NCBI RefSeq assembly: GCF_019976755.1
Contig: NZ_AP023441.1
Location: 3,531,501 to 3,595,500, forward strand
DNA length: 64,000 nt
Direction: 5' to 3'
DNA from: Nostoc sp. MS1
Lineage (GTDB): Bacteria; Cyanobacteriota; Cyanobacteriia; Cyanobacteriales; Nostocaceae
In this document: positions 1 to 7,402 of the stretch, piece after piece
Layout of the letters: each line of letters begins with the position of its first letter
Numbering within the stretch: position 1 is the stretch's first letter
Program-made: the position numbers and the translations under genes
The notes under the pieces: generated by a model
The model's database searches: none
Told to the model about the DNA's origin: nothing
What the model saw: the letters and a program-made list of their open reading frames with translations, nothing else

Positions 1-461
1 GATTGAGAACCGCCAAATATGAAACTCAGTAACAAGAGTAAGCCGGCTGGTGGGTTCAACCAAAAGGCGATCGCATTTAGTTTAGGAAACGCCATATCCC
101 TCGCCCCAATCATTAGGGGGATGAGATAATTACCAAACCCACCGATCGCACTGGGAACAATCCATAAGAAAATCATGATTGTTCCGTGGTTGGTCATGAA
201 AGCGTTGTACAGATTCGGGTCGATGAAGTCTGCATCAGGTGTTGCTAACTCGGTACGGAGAGCGATCGCCATCAACCCACCGATCAGATAGAACACAAAC
301 GCTGTTACCAGGTATTGGATACCGATAACCTTGTGATCTACATTAAAAGTAAAGTAATCTCGCCACTTCCAAGCCGGAAGATGTAAGGTATGTCCAACCA
401 CCAGATTTTTTGATTCATTATCATCCGGTGGTAGGTGTGGTGGAAATTCAACTCGTGTCAT
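1..461 (-). CDS. ctaD: cytochrome c oxidase subunit I, 5' part (runs off the left edge)
   Basis: The N-terminal 153 or so residues of a haem-copper oxidase catalytic subunit, reading leftwards out of the window. Translation from the ATG at 461 begins MTRVEFPPHLP and continues with the family's first helices (WKWRDYFTFNVDHKVIGIQY, then NLYNAFMTNHGTIMIFLW, and GGFGNYLIPLMIGARDMAFP), which are typical of subunit I around the first haem-ligand helix. It follows ctaC on the same strand by about 115 bp, so the two are probably co-transcribed as coxB-coxA. Next to patB and a nif-type ferredoxin this is likely the heterocyst-type oxidase (cox2 in Anabaena), which respires away oxygen around nitrogenase; that assignment is by context. 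The catalytic core lies outside the window. Confidence 0.95.
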   Translation of the reverse strand, partial: MTRVEFPPHLPPDDNESKNLVVGHTLHLPAWKWRDYFTFNVDHKVIGIQYLVTAFVFYLIGGLMAIALRTELATPDADFIDPNLYNAFMTNHGTIMIFLWIVPSAIGGFGNYLIPLMIGARDMAFPKLNAIAFWLNPPAGLLLLLSFIFGGSQ

Positions 462-533
462 AAGCGTTTTTGCAATTTCTTTTGAAGAGTCCATAGTCCA
501 CAGTCCATAGTCCAAAGTAAGTAACGGATTAAC

Positions 534-596
534 TATTGACTATTGACTATTGACTATTGACTATTGACTATTGACTATTGACTATTGACTATTGAC
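534..596. repeat. STRR: nine TATTGAC heptamers
   Basis: Nine perfect consecutive copies of TATTGAC, in the gap between ctaC and ctaD and overlapping the 3' end of ctaC. The ctaC stop codon (575-577, read on the minus strand) and its last several codons lie inside the array. This is the class of short tandemly repeated repetitive sequences described from heterocystous cyanobacteria. Confidence 0.95.
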
Positions 597-1540
597 TCCA
601 AAGTCTCTGCGTTAATCCCCATATTGTGGGTGTGGGGTGCAAGAAATTCTGATGCTGATAAACTAGCTGGGTTAACTGCGACAGCTTGATGTAAATCTTG
701 TTGCGCTACCTGATTTTCTGCCAACCAGCTATCAAATTCCTCTGGTGTGTGGACAATAACCTGTGTCCGCATCGAACCATGATAACCACCACACAATTCA
801 GTACACACCACCGGATATGTTCCTGGCTTAGTAGCGACGAATCTTAATTGAGTAGCGATACCGGGAATTGCGTCTTGCTTGAGCCGGAATTGTGGAACCC
901 AGAATGAGTGAATCACATCCTGCGCTTTCAGGTTGAGTTGCACATCAGCACCCACGGGAACGTGTAATTCTCCGGCCGATATACCATTATTGGGATAGTC
1001 AAATAACCAAGCAAACTGCATCCCAGTTACATTAACTACCAAGTCTGCGTTCTTACCTTGATTTGTAGGGTTTGCCCCAATGCCGATACCTGGAGTAGCC
1101 GCACTATCATTTAAGGTAGCAGCTATGGCACTTCCAGAAGCATGAGCTACGTGAGATGAAGAATGGGGATGACTTCCAGGCTCTAATCCTCCCATTTGAT
1201 TGTAGACATCTACACTGTATATACCCAAACAAATCACAATTATTGATGGAATCGCCGTCCAAAAAACTTCTAGCGGAAGGTTCCCTTCTACTGGTAAGCC
1301 ATCAGTATTATCACCGCGACGACGACGATATTTAAACAAGAAAATCAAAATCGTGCCTTCCACTACCAAAAATAGCGCCACGGCAATGGTAAACATAATA
1401 TTAAAAAAGCCATCGACCAAAGGCGCTTGTAGCGATGCTTCAATAGGCAGTAGATTGTGATTTTGACCAAGCCAAAGACTGGCGACTCCAACTACTATTC
1501 CTGCAATTAGAGTCCACAGTGAAACAGGAATTTGTTGCAT
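575..1540 (-). CDS. ctaC: cytochrome c oxidase subunit II (CuA subunit)
   Basis: 321-residue membrane-anchored CuA subunit that takes electrons from cytochrome c6 or plastocyanin and passes them to subunit I. Hydrophobic segments lie at about residues 8-24, 46-70 and 92-112, followed by a periplasmic/lumenal cupredoxin domain. The CuA ligand set is complete: H211, C246, E248, C250, H254 and M257 in the pattern CTELCGGYHGSM. A Ser/His/Ala-rich linker (about 120-165) joins helix and domain. The first gene of a ctaC-ctaD pair; start chosen at an ATG behind a purine-rich GTAGGTGG. Its last residues (SIVNSQ) and stop codon are encoded by the TATTGAC repeat array, so the tail beyond the domain is probably acquired repeat. 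Context suggests the heterocyst-specific cox2 locus. Confidence 0.97.
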   Translation of the reverse strand: MQQIPVSLWTLIAGIVVGVASLWLGQNHNLLPIEASLQAPLVDGFFNIMFTIAVALFLVVEGTILIFLFKYRRRRGDNTDGLPVEGNLPLEVFWTAIPSIIVICLGIYSVDVYNQMGGLEPGSHPHSSSHVAHASGSAIAATLNDSAATPGIGIGANPTNQGKNADLVVNVTGMQFAWLFDYPNNGISAGELHVPVGADVQLNLKAQDVIHSFWVPQFRLKQDAIPGIATQLRFVATKPGTYPVVCTELCGGYHGSMRTQVIVHTPEEFDSWLAENQVAQQDLHQAVAVNPASLSASEFLAPHTHNMGINAETLESIVNSQ

Positions 1541-2050
1541 ACCACCTACTCATATATTTATGGTAATGGGTAATTGGTCATTGGTGAGACCAGTCCTGTA
1601 GGAGGGTCTGCCGCCGTAGGGAACTGGCGAACCCGGAGGGTCATTGCTTAACTACCACCAGTACCTAATCCCCAATACCTGATATTTCACTTATTTAATT
1701 TCTAGCTTACACTTATAAAACTTACGGGAATTATTCCATTTATCTTCACATCTTCCCTTAAAAACTTAACAATAACTTCCTGTATATTCATAAAAGTAAA
1801 GGCGCGTAACTACGCGCCTCTATTTCCAAAGAACATCATTATTCTTATCAGCAAGTATGATTTGTTTAATAGTTAACAATTAATGATTTACGCTTTTGTT
1901 TACCGCAAACTTTTTACTACATCTCGGTAGTATCTTGTAGAACAATAAATCTCCATCCAAATTACAAAATTCACAAGATTAATTTTGAATTTTGAATTTC
2001 TTCCTCCCCTCTTATTACCTTGCAACCAACAATGTCCTTTGCTGAATAGC
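1541..2050. other. intergenic region between fdxB and ctaC
   Basis: A 510-bp AT-rich stretch holding the ctaC promoter (minus strand) and the fdxB 3' untranslated region. About 1590-1640 is a GC-richer patch that looks like one of the dispersed Nostoc intergenic repeats. 1800-1819 is a perfect hairpin (separate entry). TTTTGAA-type repeat units appear near 1982-2000. I see no credible gene; short open frames here overlap fdxB or lack ribosome binding sites. I could not identify an NtcA box of the form GTA-N8-TAC. Confidence 0.6.
1800..1819 (-). terminator. hairpin, probable terminator of fdxB
   Basis: Perfect inverted repeat AGGCGCGTA-AC-TACGCGCCT. Read on the minus strand it is followed by a T-rich run (TTTACTTTTA), as expected for an intrinsic terminator about 230 bp downstream of the fdxB stop. 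The T run is interrupted, and similar GC-rich palindromes occur as dispersed repeats in these genomes, so the function is inferred. Confidence 0.45.
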
Positions 2051-2344
2051 TTAATTTTCCAATGTGGCGTGAGTGTAGCAGTTTTTAGGACAAATCCGCG
2101 CACAAGCTTGACATCCAATACAGTTCTCTGGATGAGCAACTACCATTACTTTGCGCTCGATTTCATCATCTTCCTCATCGTCTACAAATTCGCCTTCTTC
2201 ATTGAGTGCTTTTAAATCCAACACAGGATAGCCACATACTTTAATACATCTGCCACAACCGATACATTTATCTTTGTCAATTTCTTGGGCGAATTTAGGT
2301 GTCCAAGTGTTGCCTCCGTAGGTCAATCCTGTGAGTACGGCCAT
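2051..2344 (-). CDS. fdxB: ferredoxin III, nif-type (2 x [4Fe-4S])
   Basis: 97-residue small acidic ferredoxin. Two cluster-binding motifs are complete: C27-x2-C30-x2-C33-x3-C37 and C75-x2-C78-x2-C81-x3-C85, with an extra C89. An acidic insertion (FVDDEEDDEIERKV) separates them. The opening TYGGNTWTPKF and this spacing match the nif-specific ferredoxin III family (FdxB), thought to deliver electrons in nitrogen fixation. A strong ribosome site (AGGAGA) lies 7 nt before the ATG. It is transcribed divergently from patB with about 1.3 kb between, and in the same direction as ctaC. PatB/CnfR controls nif genes in relatives, so this ferredoxin is a plausible target or partner. Confidence 0.93.
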   Translation of the reverse strand: MAVLTGLTYGGNTWTPKFAQEIDKDKCIGCGRCIKVCGYPVLDLKALNEEGEFVDDEEDDEIERKVMVVAHPENCIGCQACARICPKNCYTHATLEN

Positions 2345-2607
2345 GTATGTTCTCCTGGCGATTATGCCAATAAATCGTCTATTACTTTAATCATCATCTT
2401 AACTTAATATTGTCTACTTATTTAGTTATTAATCGACTAATTTGTAAGAGTCAAAATTCCCTGACTTTATACATTTTACTTATTGCTTTAGTGATTTATA
2501 AACAGATGAGAAAAATTGTTATTAATATTAGATGGCAATGAGAATGGGTAAATACTTATTGATTTTAATCATGCAAATGTTTACTATAATAAATTTGTTT
2601 AGAGACT

Positions 2608-2770
2608 ATTTATAAAGTAAATCTTAAGTAGGGTGTGTTATGGCTTCAGCCTAACGCACCATCTGATCTAACGGTGCGTTAGGCGCTTCTATCAGATTTT
2701 TCATGAGAACCTATAGTCAAAATCTGCGCCTAACACACCCTACAAGAATTTTATTTTTACTTTATAAATA
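2608..2770. mobile_element. MITE-like palindromic element
   Basis: About 163 bp with nested inverted repeats. Outer arms are TATTTATAAAGTAAA and TTTACTTTATAAATA; inner arms are GTAGGGTGTGTTA and TAACACACCCTAC; the core carries a further palindrome (TAACGCACC / GGTGCGTTA). No coding capacity. GTAGGGTGTGTTA-ended elements are common dispersed repeats in cyanobacterial genomes. It sits in the fdxB-patB promoter region. Confidence 0.75.
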
Positions 2771-2918
2771 ACCTCTTATATAGCGCTTTGCTGCTGATAA
2801 ATTGTAAATAAAAGTATTAACAAATACCAACAGATACATATTTTTATTTTTAAAGTATTTTGACTACCCAGCAGGGTAAGTAGAAGGACTAAATTAAACT
2901 TAACTTGATAGCGCCGGG

Positions 2919-2976
2919 TTTCGACTGCGATCAACCCTCTTCTAATAAGGTTAACGAGCATTGAGCGTAGTCGAAA
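2919..2976. repeat. imperfect inverted repeat, dispersed-repeat type
   Basis: Arms TTTCGACTGCGATCAA (2919-2934) and TTGAGCGTAGTCGAAA (2961-2976) pair at 14 of 16 positions. TTTCGACTACGCTCAA-type sequences are frequent intergenic repeats in Nostoc-like genomes. It could form a hairpin but has no T tract. Confidence 0.6.
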
Positions 2977-3631
2977 TGCGTCTTATAAAAATTGTGTCCA
3001 CCTACTTAATGATATTTATTAGCATCTTTTAAAAAATTATTAAAATAACACTACAAATAGTATATAAATATACAAAATGCAGAAGCTAGTCATTTGTGCT
3101 GACTTCTTTTAGCTAAATAATCTGTTATTTGGTTGGCAGATTATTAATTAAGAATCAAATATTAAAATTATTAATAAAAGCAACTAAGCCTAGTTATTAG
3201 CGATGTTAAGGTTTCTGAAAAATATTTTGGTTAAGCATTTAAGGTTAAATAAAAATGTTCGCAAGCGTAGTATTTCCTAAAATCTTAAGAACCATTTGTA
3301 GGCTCATTATGAACAAATTTATTAAATTAGTTATGAAATGTTTATTGAATGAAGAAGTAATCTTAGGCTCTAGTTCAAAGTCTGAAATAGCTTCCAACTG
3401 GATGCAAGAACTCAAGATGGATGTGAGCAATTATTTTGGCAAGAATCTAGTATTTTTGCTAGATAGCTAATTTGTAAAGGAGTAGTGAATGGGGAGCAGA
3501 GTAACAGGGGAGATAAGCAAAACTCCTTACTCACGACTCACTACGCAAAACTTTTTAGTTAGTTATAAGGACACATCTAGGGGGGAAACTTGAGCCAAAC
3601 ATCTCAACGATTAGGGTGGGAAGAACGTTAT

Positions 3632-5221
3632 ATGCCTTATACAATTCCTAACAACAGTTGCGTTGGATGTGACAACTGCCGTCCCCAATGTCCTACGGGT
3701 GCAATCACAATAGAAAAAAATGAATACTGGATAGATCCATTTCTTTGTAATAATTGTGAAGGTTATTATGCCGAACCGCAGTGTGTGATAGCCTGTCCGA
3801 CAAAATCCCCAATACAGTGGCAAGCCAAGAAGGGGAGATGTAAAGTAGAACCGCGAGATGCTACTAGTCCTGACTTATTTTCCAATGGAAAGAATAACCC
3901 ATTTGCATCGGCGATCGCAATTTGGGAAGCCTGCAACCTACTAGCACAACGTACATCCCTAAATTGGGAAATAGATGAAGCCGGCTATGTCTGCTACAGC
4001 CGGGTCGTTAACCAAGGACGAGGTAAAATTGCTTTCCACATCCAGAACCCATTCCAAGTCAACGATAAGGTAAGAGATTTGGAAGTTCTCGAAGCGTTTG
4101 ATATTAGAGCCGCTTGTATCCATTTGATTCTAGCTGCCCATGCTACCGCTTTAGATAAACCTTGGGAGCAGGAGTTTACTATCGATGAACGACAGCTAGA
4201 AAAATACTTAGGGTTAGAAAAACGCAAAGACTTAAGCAAAGCTGCCAAATTAGCTCTAATGAAAAATCTTGTGCAGCAAGCTTGCTCTCTTATTATCTCG
4301 ATGGACTGGCCCCAGCAAGGACAAGTCAAGGGGTTTTCCGTTAGCAGTAACCGCTTGTGGCATTTGATAGGTATTCAGCACCATTTTCAAGAAGATAATT
4401 TGGGTTGTAAATATCTAGTAGGGCTAACTTTTAAAGTTAAAGCCGGGATATGGAGCCAATATTTCCTCAATAAACAAGGATGCAAAGAACGCGCCGCATT
4501 CTATCAATATGGCAGCCTACCCAAGACTGTGTTAACTACAGTCATGAGTATCTGGCAGCAACATGAGGGAGCAGTAAGGCTAATGCTGTGGTTGCTGTTT
4601 AAAACCAAAATGGGTAAGGAACAACGTATTACAGTTCCTACCTTACTTCGCATTGCTTATGGTCAAGAAAAAGTCAATCTTGCTTCCAGACATCGAGACG
4701 AACGCAAACGTCTACTACGAACATTTGAAAGCGATTTAGAAGTGTTAAATCATTTAGGAATTAAACCCATTTTTGACCCCGTTACCTATCCCCCAGCAAT
4801 TCAACCATTATGGGCCAAGTTAATAGATATTCCCGAAGACCCCGATGAAGCCTTAGAGTTTTGGATTAATGATGCTGGGGGTGAAAATCGCCTCACAGAT
4901 AACGGCCCCCGTGGTAAATGGAATTTGTTGATGAATGCACGGATTTTATCTTTTGAATTACCGCCAGAATGGGAAAGACAAATTGCCGAATCAGAGAAGA
5001 AACAACGGCGCACAGCCAAGACTAGACAAAAAATCAAAACAGCAGGTGATTTAGTTGGTGAGCAAATTTTACAAGCTCGAAAAACTTTAAATCTTTCTCA
5101 GCGCGAATTGGCCAAGCTGACAGGTAAAAGCCAAAGTTGGATTCGAGATATCGAAAATGGTCGGCTAAAAGCGAAGTTAGAAGACCAAGCACTATTACGA
5201 AAAGTGCTACATATCGCTTAA
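3632..5221 (+). CDS. patB: PatB/CnfR: ferredoxin-domain transcriptional regulator of nitrogen fixation
   Basis: 529-residue regulator. The N-terminus is a bacterial two-cluster ferredoxin domain: C10-x2-C13-x2-C16-x3-C20 and C39-x2-C42-x8-C51-x3-C55. A long middle region of unassigned fold follows, and the C-terminal 55 residues are an XRE-type helix-turn-helix (ARKTLNLSQRELAKLTGKSQ, then WIRDIENGR). This layout is that of PatB of Anabaena, also called CnfR, an oxygen/redox-responsive activator of nif genes that affects heterocyst pattern. I start at the ATG at 3632 because it lies just before the cluster motif and gives the length I recall for PatB. An in-frame TTG at 3590, behind a GGGGGG-rich site, would add 14 residues. 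The fdxB-ctaC-ctaD neighbours fit the role. Confidence 0.95.
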   Translation: MPYTIPNNSCVGCDNCRPQCPTGAITIEKNEYWIDPFLCNNCEGYYAEPQCVIACPTKSPIQWQAKKGRCKVEPRDATSPDLFSNGKNNPFASAIAIWEACNLLAQRTSLNWEIDEAGYVCYSRVVNQGRGKIAFHIQNPFQVNDKVRDLEVLEAFDIRAACIHLILAAHATALDKPWEQEFTIDERQLEKYLGLEKRKDLSKAAKLALMKNLVQQACSLIISMDWPQQGQVKGFSVSSNRLWHLIGIQHHFQEDNLGCKYLVGLTFKVKAGIWSQYFLNKQGCKERAAFYQYGSLPKTVLTTVMSIWQQHEGAVRLMLWLLFKTKMGKEQRITVPTLLRIAYGQEKVNLASRHRDERKRLLRTFESDLEVLNHLGIKPIFDPVTYPPAIQPLWAKLIDIPEDPDEALEFWINDAGGENRLTDNGPRGKWNLLMNARILSFELPPEWERQIAESEKKQRRTAKTRQKIKTAGDLVGEQILQARKTLNLSQRELAKLTGKSQSWIRDIENGRLKAKLEDQALLRKVLHIA

Positions 5222-5305
5222 CAAGAAGTTGTTAAAAATTGAACCGTCGATGTATTTTGTTAGCACCTCCAATTATTAGTTTTACTCGGCGGTTAAATTT
5301 TATTC

Positions 5306-5461
5306 TTACTCAACAACCCATTTAGCAGTTAATTTACAATTCCCTTCATTACATTCCTCTACCCAAATCATTGTCAGTTGGGGGCGAGATTTGCTGGAAG
5401 AATTAACATTATTATTACTTTGCTCAAAAGTTTTGACAGTAGTTTGTTCTAACAGTTGCAT
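5306..5461 (-). CDS. small conserved-looking protein, 51 residues, unknown function
   Basis: A short frame with an excellent ribosome site: TAGGAGAAG followed by the ATG (AGGAGA 7 nt upstream). The product begins MQLLEQTTVKTFEQSNNN and ends with CNEGNCKLTAKWVVE, so a polar N-terminus leads to a compact C-terminal segment with two cysteines (CNEGNC). No signal peptide or membrane helix. It lies tail-to-tail with patB, 85 bp away. I do not recognise the family. The ribosome site and protein-like composition support a real gene; the nif/heterocyst context is the only clue to function. Confidence 0.6.
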   Translation of the reverse strand: MQLLEQTTVKTFEQSNNNVNSSSKSRPQLTMIWVEECNEGNCKLTAKWVVE

Positions 5462-6091
5462 AATACTTCTCCTAAAATAAATGTAATTTTCTTGTTCATA
5501 TCTTCTATTCAGCTTGCTTTTCAGCTTTTATGCAAATTTGAAGATATGAAAGCCAAGCTGTTACCACTCGCTTGTAAGGAGTAATACAGTAACGTAGATT
5601 GAGTTTTCCCAAAAATTTTGCAAAAAATGGCAGTTAAAGTATTAACTTTTGTAAGGAAATAAGCTCAAAAATATCTATGACTCTATTGATTACTTAATTT
5701 GATGTAGGAAATTGAAAAATGCGATACCTCCGGTAAGCTACGCTAACGCCTGCGGTGGCACATTGGTAAACCGTAGTAAAAACTGGTTTTCTTCATATTG
5801 CTTAATGAATTTGGCATAGATATCTACAGTAGCCAGTTGAGTTTCATGTAATAGCTTCAGCTTGAGATTAGCTAAGTTTTATAAAGAGTAAAATAAGGTT
5901 TTTGAGTCATTAACTGCAATCACTAAATTAAATAATAAGCCTATCTCAAGCTGTAGCTTGACAATATTTAAAACGTTAAAGCTGATTAATGTCTTATTCT
6001 TTTGGAAAAAAATAAAAAATAGGTATTTTTTGGGAAAATTGAACTAAGATTCTGTATAAACTAATGGGGAAACCTTGTGACAAGAGATTGA
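5462..6091. other. intergenic region with a gene remnant
   Basis: 630 bp, mostly AT-rich. It holds the promoter of the small minus-strand gene and that of the ATPase gene at 6092, plus the cyclase remnant at 5747-5888. Just left of the remnant, about 5719-5750, is a GC-richer patch (ACCTCCGGTAAGCTACGC) of the dispersed Nostoc repeat type, which replaces the last codons of the remnant. Nothing else was recognised. Confidence 0.6.
5747..5888 (-). pseudogene. remnant of the 3' end of a CHASE2 nucleotide-cyclase gene
   Basis: About 142 bp that match 13379-13520, the 3' end of the intact cyclase gene, in the same orientation with roughly a dozen differences and no large gap. Read on the minus strand it still encodes the cyclase C-terminal pattern (ATVDIYAKFIKQYEENQFLL, then RFTNVPPQA), but the final codons are missing and nothing upstream of the segment remains. 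The two copies form direct repeats that bracket the ATPase-STAND cassette. It is either a leftover of a tandem duplication or a scar of cassette insertion. Confidence 0.85.
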
Positions 6092-7402
6092 ATGAAACTG
6101 GACTTGCAAAAGTTTTATCAGGCGTGCAACCCTAGCAAAACTTTGGCGGTGGAAAACGCCGAGGATCAACAATACTATATTGATTTTGCCTCAGTTCGGG
6201 GAGGCAGAATTATTGAAGAATTAAGAGACAATATTACATTTTTCTCGCCCGATGAGCCTACCTGTGAACTTTTTACAGGGCATATTGGTTGCGGTAAATC
6301 TACAGAATTGCTCAGACTCAAAGCCGAATTAGAACAAGCAGGTTTTCATGTAGTGTATTTTGAGTCTAGTCAAGATTTAGAAATGAGTGATGTGGATATA
6401 GGGGATATTCTACTAGCGATCGCTCGTCGTGTTGCCGAAAGTCTTGACAGTTTGGAAAAACAACTAAAAATCCCTGAACCTAAAGGGCTGAGGAAAATCA
6501 TCGAAGGTGCAGCCAAACTAGTACAGGTAGAAATTGAATGGTCGGCTGAGTTTACATTAGGGATAGGCAAGATTACCGCCAAAGTCAAAAATAGCCCTGA
6601 GTTGCGTAACAAGTTAAGAGAATATCTCGGCCCCCGTACCAAAAGCATTTTAGATGTTATTAACGAGGAATTAATAGAGTCTGCTACCGATAAACTCAAG
6701 CAACACAATAAGAAAGGACTGGTAGTCATTGTTGATAATCTTGACCGTCTGGATATTTCGCAAAAGCCTTGGGGAAGACCGCAACCAGAATATATATTTG
6801 TCGATCGGGGTGAACAGTTACGCCAACTCAAATGTCATGTAGTTTATACAATTCCCCTATCGTTGAGGTTTTCCAATGATATAGAACGGTTAACCCAGCG
6901 ATTTATGGTAGACCCTAAAGTATTACCAATGGTTCCCGCGCAGCAACGTAATGGCTTCATTTGTGAAGAAGGGATGTATTTACTAAAACAAATGGTGCTG
7001 GCGCGGGCTTTTCCCTATGTACCGGAAACAGAACGATTGAATTTGATTTCGCAAATATTCGATCAGCCGCAAACTTTCGAGAGGTTGTGTCTGGTGAGTG
7101 GCGGTCATGTGCGCGAATTACTCCGCCTGCTTTACGATTGGATTAAAAAGCAAAGAAAATTGCCATTAGAGCGAGAAATATTAGAAAGTGTGGTCAGATA
7201 TCGCTGTAATCAAATGGCTTTGGCAATTACTGATGATGAGTGGGAACTACTGCGTCAAGTAGCGAAAAATCACAGAGTCAACGGTGATGAAGGATATCGC
7301 AGTTTAATACACAGTCGGTTTGTCTATGAATATTGCGATCGCAATGGTTTTTGGTTTGGGATTAATCCTATGTTGGCAGAAGCACCAGGGTTAAAGTTAT
7401 GA
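6092..7402 (+). CDS. P-loop ATPase, partner of the STAND/WD40 protein
   Basis: 436-residue cytosolic protein with a clear Walker A (GHIGCGKST, residues 63-71) and a Walker B-like strand ending in acidic residues (VVIVDNLDRL, 211-220). The region between is helical and charged. The C-terminal third reads like a winged-helix/lid region (VSGGHVRELLRLLYDWIK, then YRSLIHSRFVYEY). It resembles AAA/KAP-like ATPases of cyanobacterial conflict or signalling loci, but I cannot name the family with certainty. Its stop overlaps the start of the next gene (ATGA at 7399-7402), so the two are translationally coupled and probably form a complex. No membrane helices. The start has a weak purine-rich site (AAGAGA). 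Confidence 0.85.
   Translation: MKLDLQKFYQACNPSKTLAVENAEDQQYYIDFASVRGGRIIEELRDNITFFSPDEPTCELFTGHIGCGKSTELLRLKAELEQAGFHVVYFESSQDLEMSDVDIGDILLAIARRVAESLDSLEKQLKIPEPKGLRKIIEGAAKLVQVEIEWSAEFTLGIGKITAKVKNSPELRNKLREYLGPRTKSILDVINEELIESATDKLKQHNKKGLVVIVDNLDRLDISQKPWGRPQPEYIFVDRGEQLRQLKCHVVYTIPLSLRFSNDIERLTQRFMVDPKVLPMVPAQQRNGFICEEGMYLLKQMVLARAFPYVPETERLNLISQIFDQPQTFERLCLVSGGHVRELLRLLYDWIKKQRKLPLEREILESVVRYRCNQMALAITDDEWELLRQVAKNHRVNGDEGYRSLIHSRFVYEYCDRNGFWFGINPMLAEAPGLKL

Larger units (their letters stand above)
2345..3631. other. long divergent intergenic region between fdxB and patB
   Basis: 1.29 kb, strongly AT-rich, between two divergent nitrogen-fixation-linked genes, so it should carry both promoters. 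It contains a MITE-like element (2608-2770), an imperfect inverted repeat (2919-2976) and G-rich STRR-like units near 3480-3520. A 71-codon open frame at 3255-3470 is not convincing as a gene. No riboswitch, tRNA or clear regulator box was recognised. Confidence 0.6.

Noticed and set aside
534..596. CRISPR-like array
   Set aside because: Units are contiguous 7-mers without spacers; it is an STRR.
1985..2215. plus-strand open frame over fdxB
   Set aside because: Lies antisense to the clearly coding ferredoxin gene and encodes no protein-like motif.
3255..3470. 71-codon open frame upstream of patB
   Set aside because: AT-rich, no ribosome site, no recognisable motif, and a similar-length open frame exists on the opposite strand; more likely patB leader DNA.
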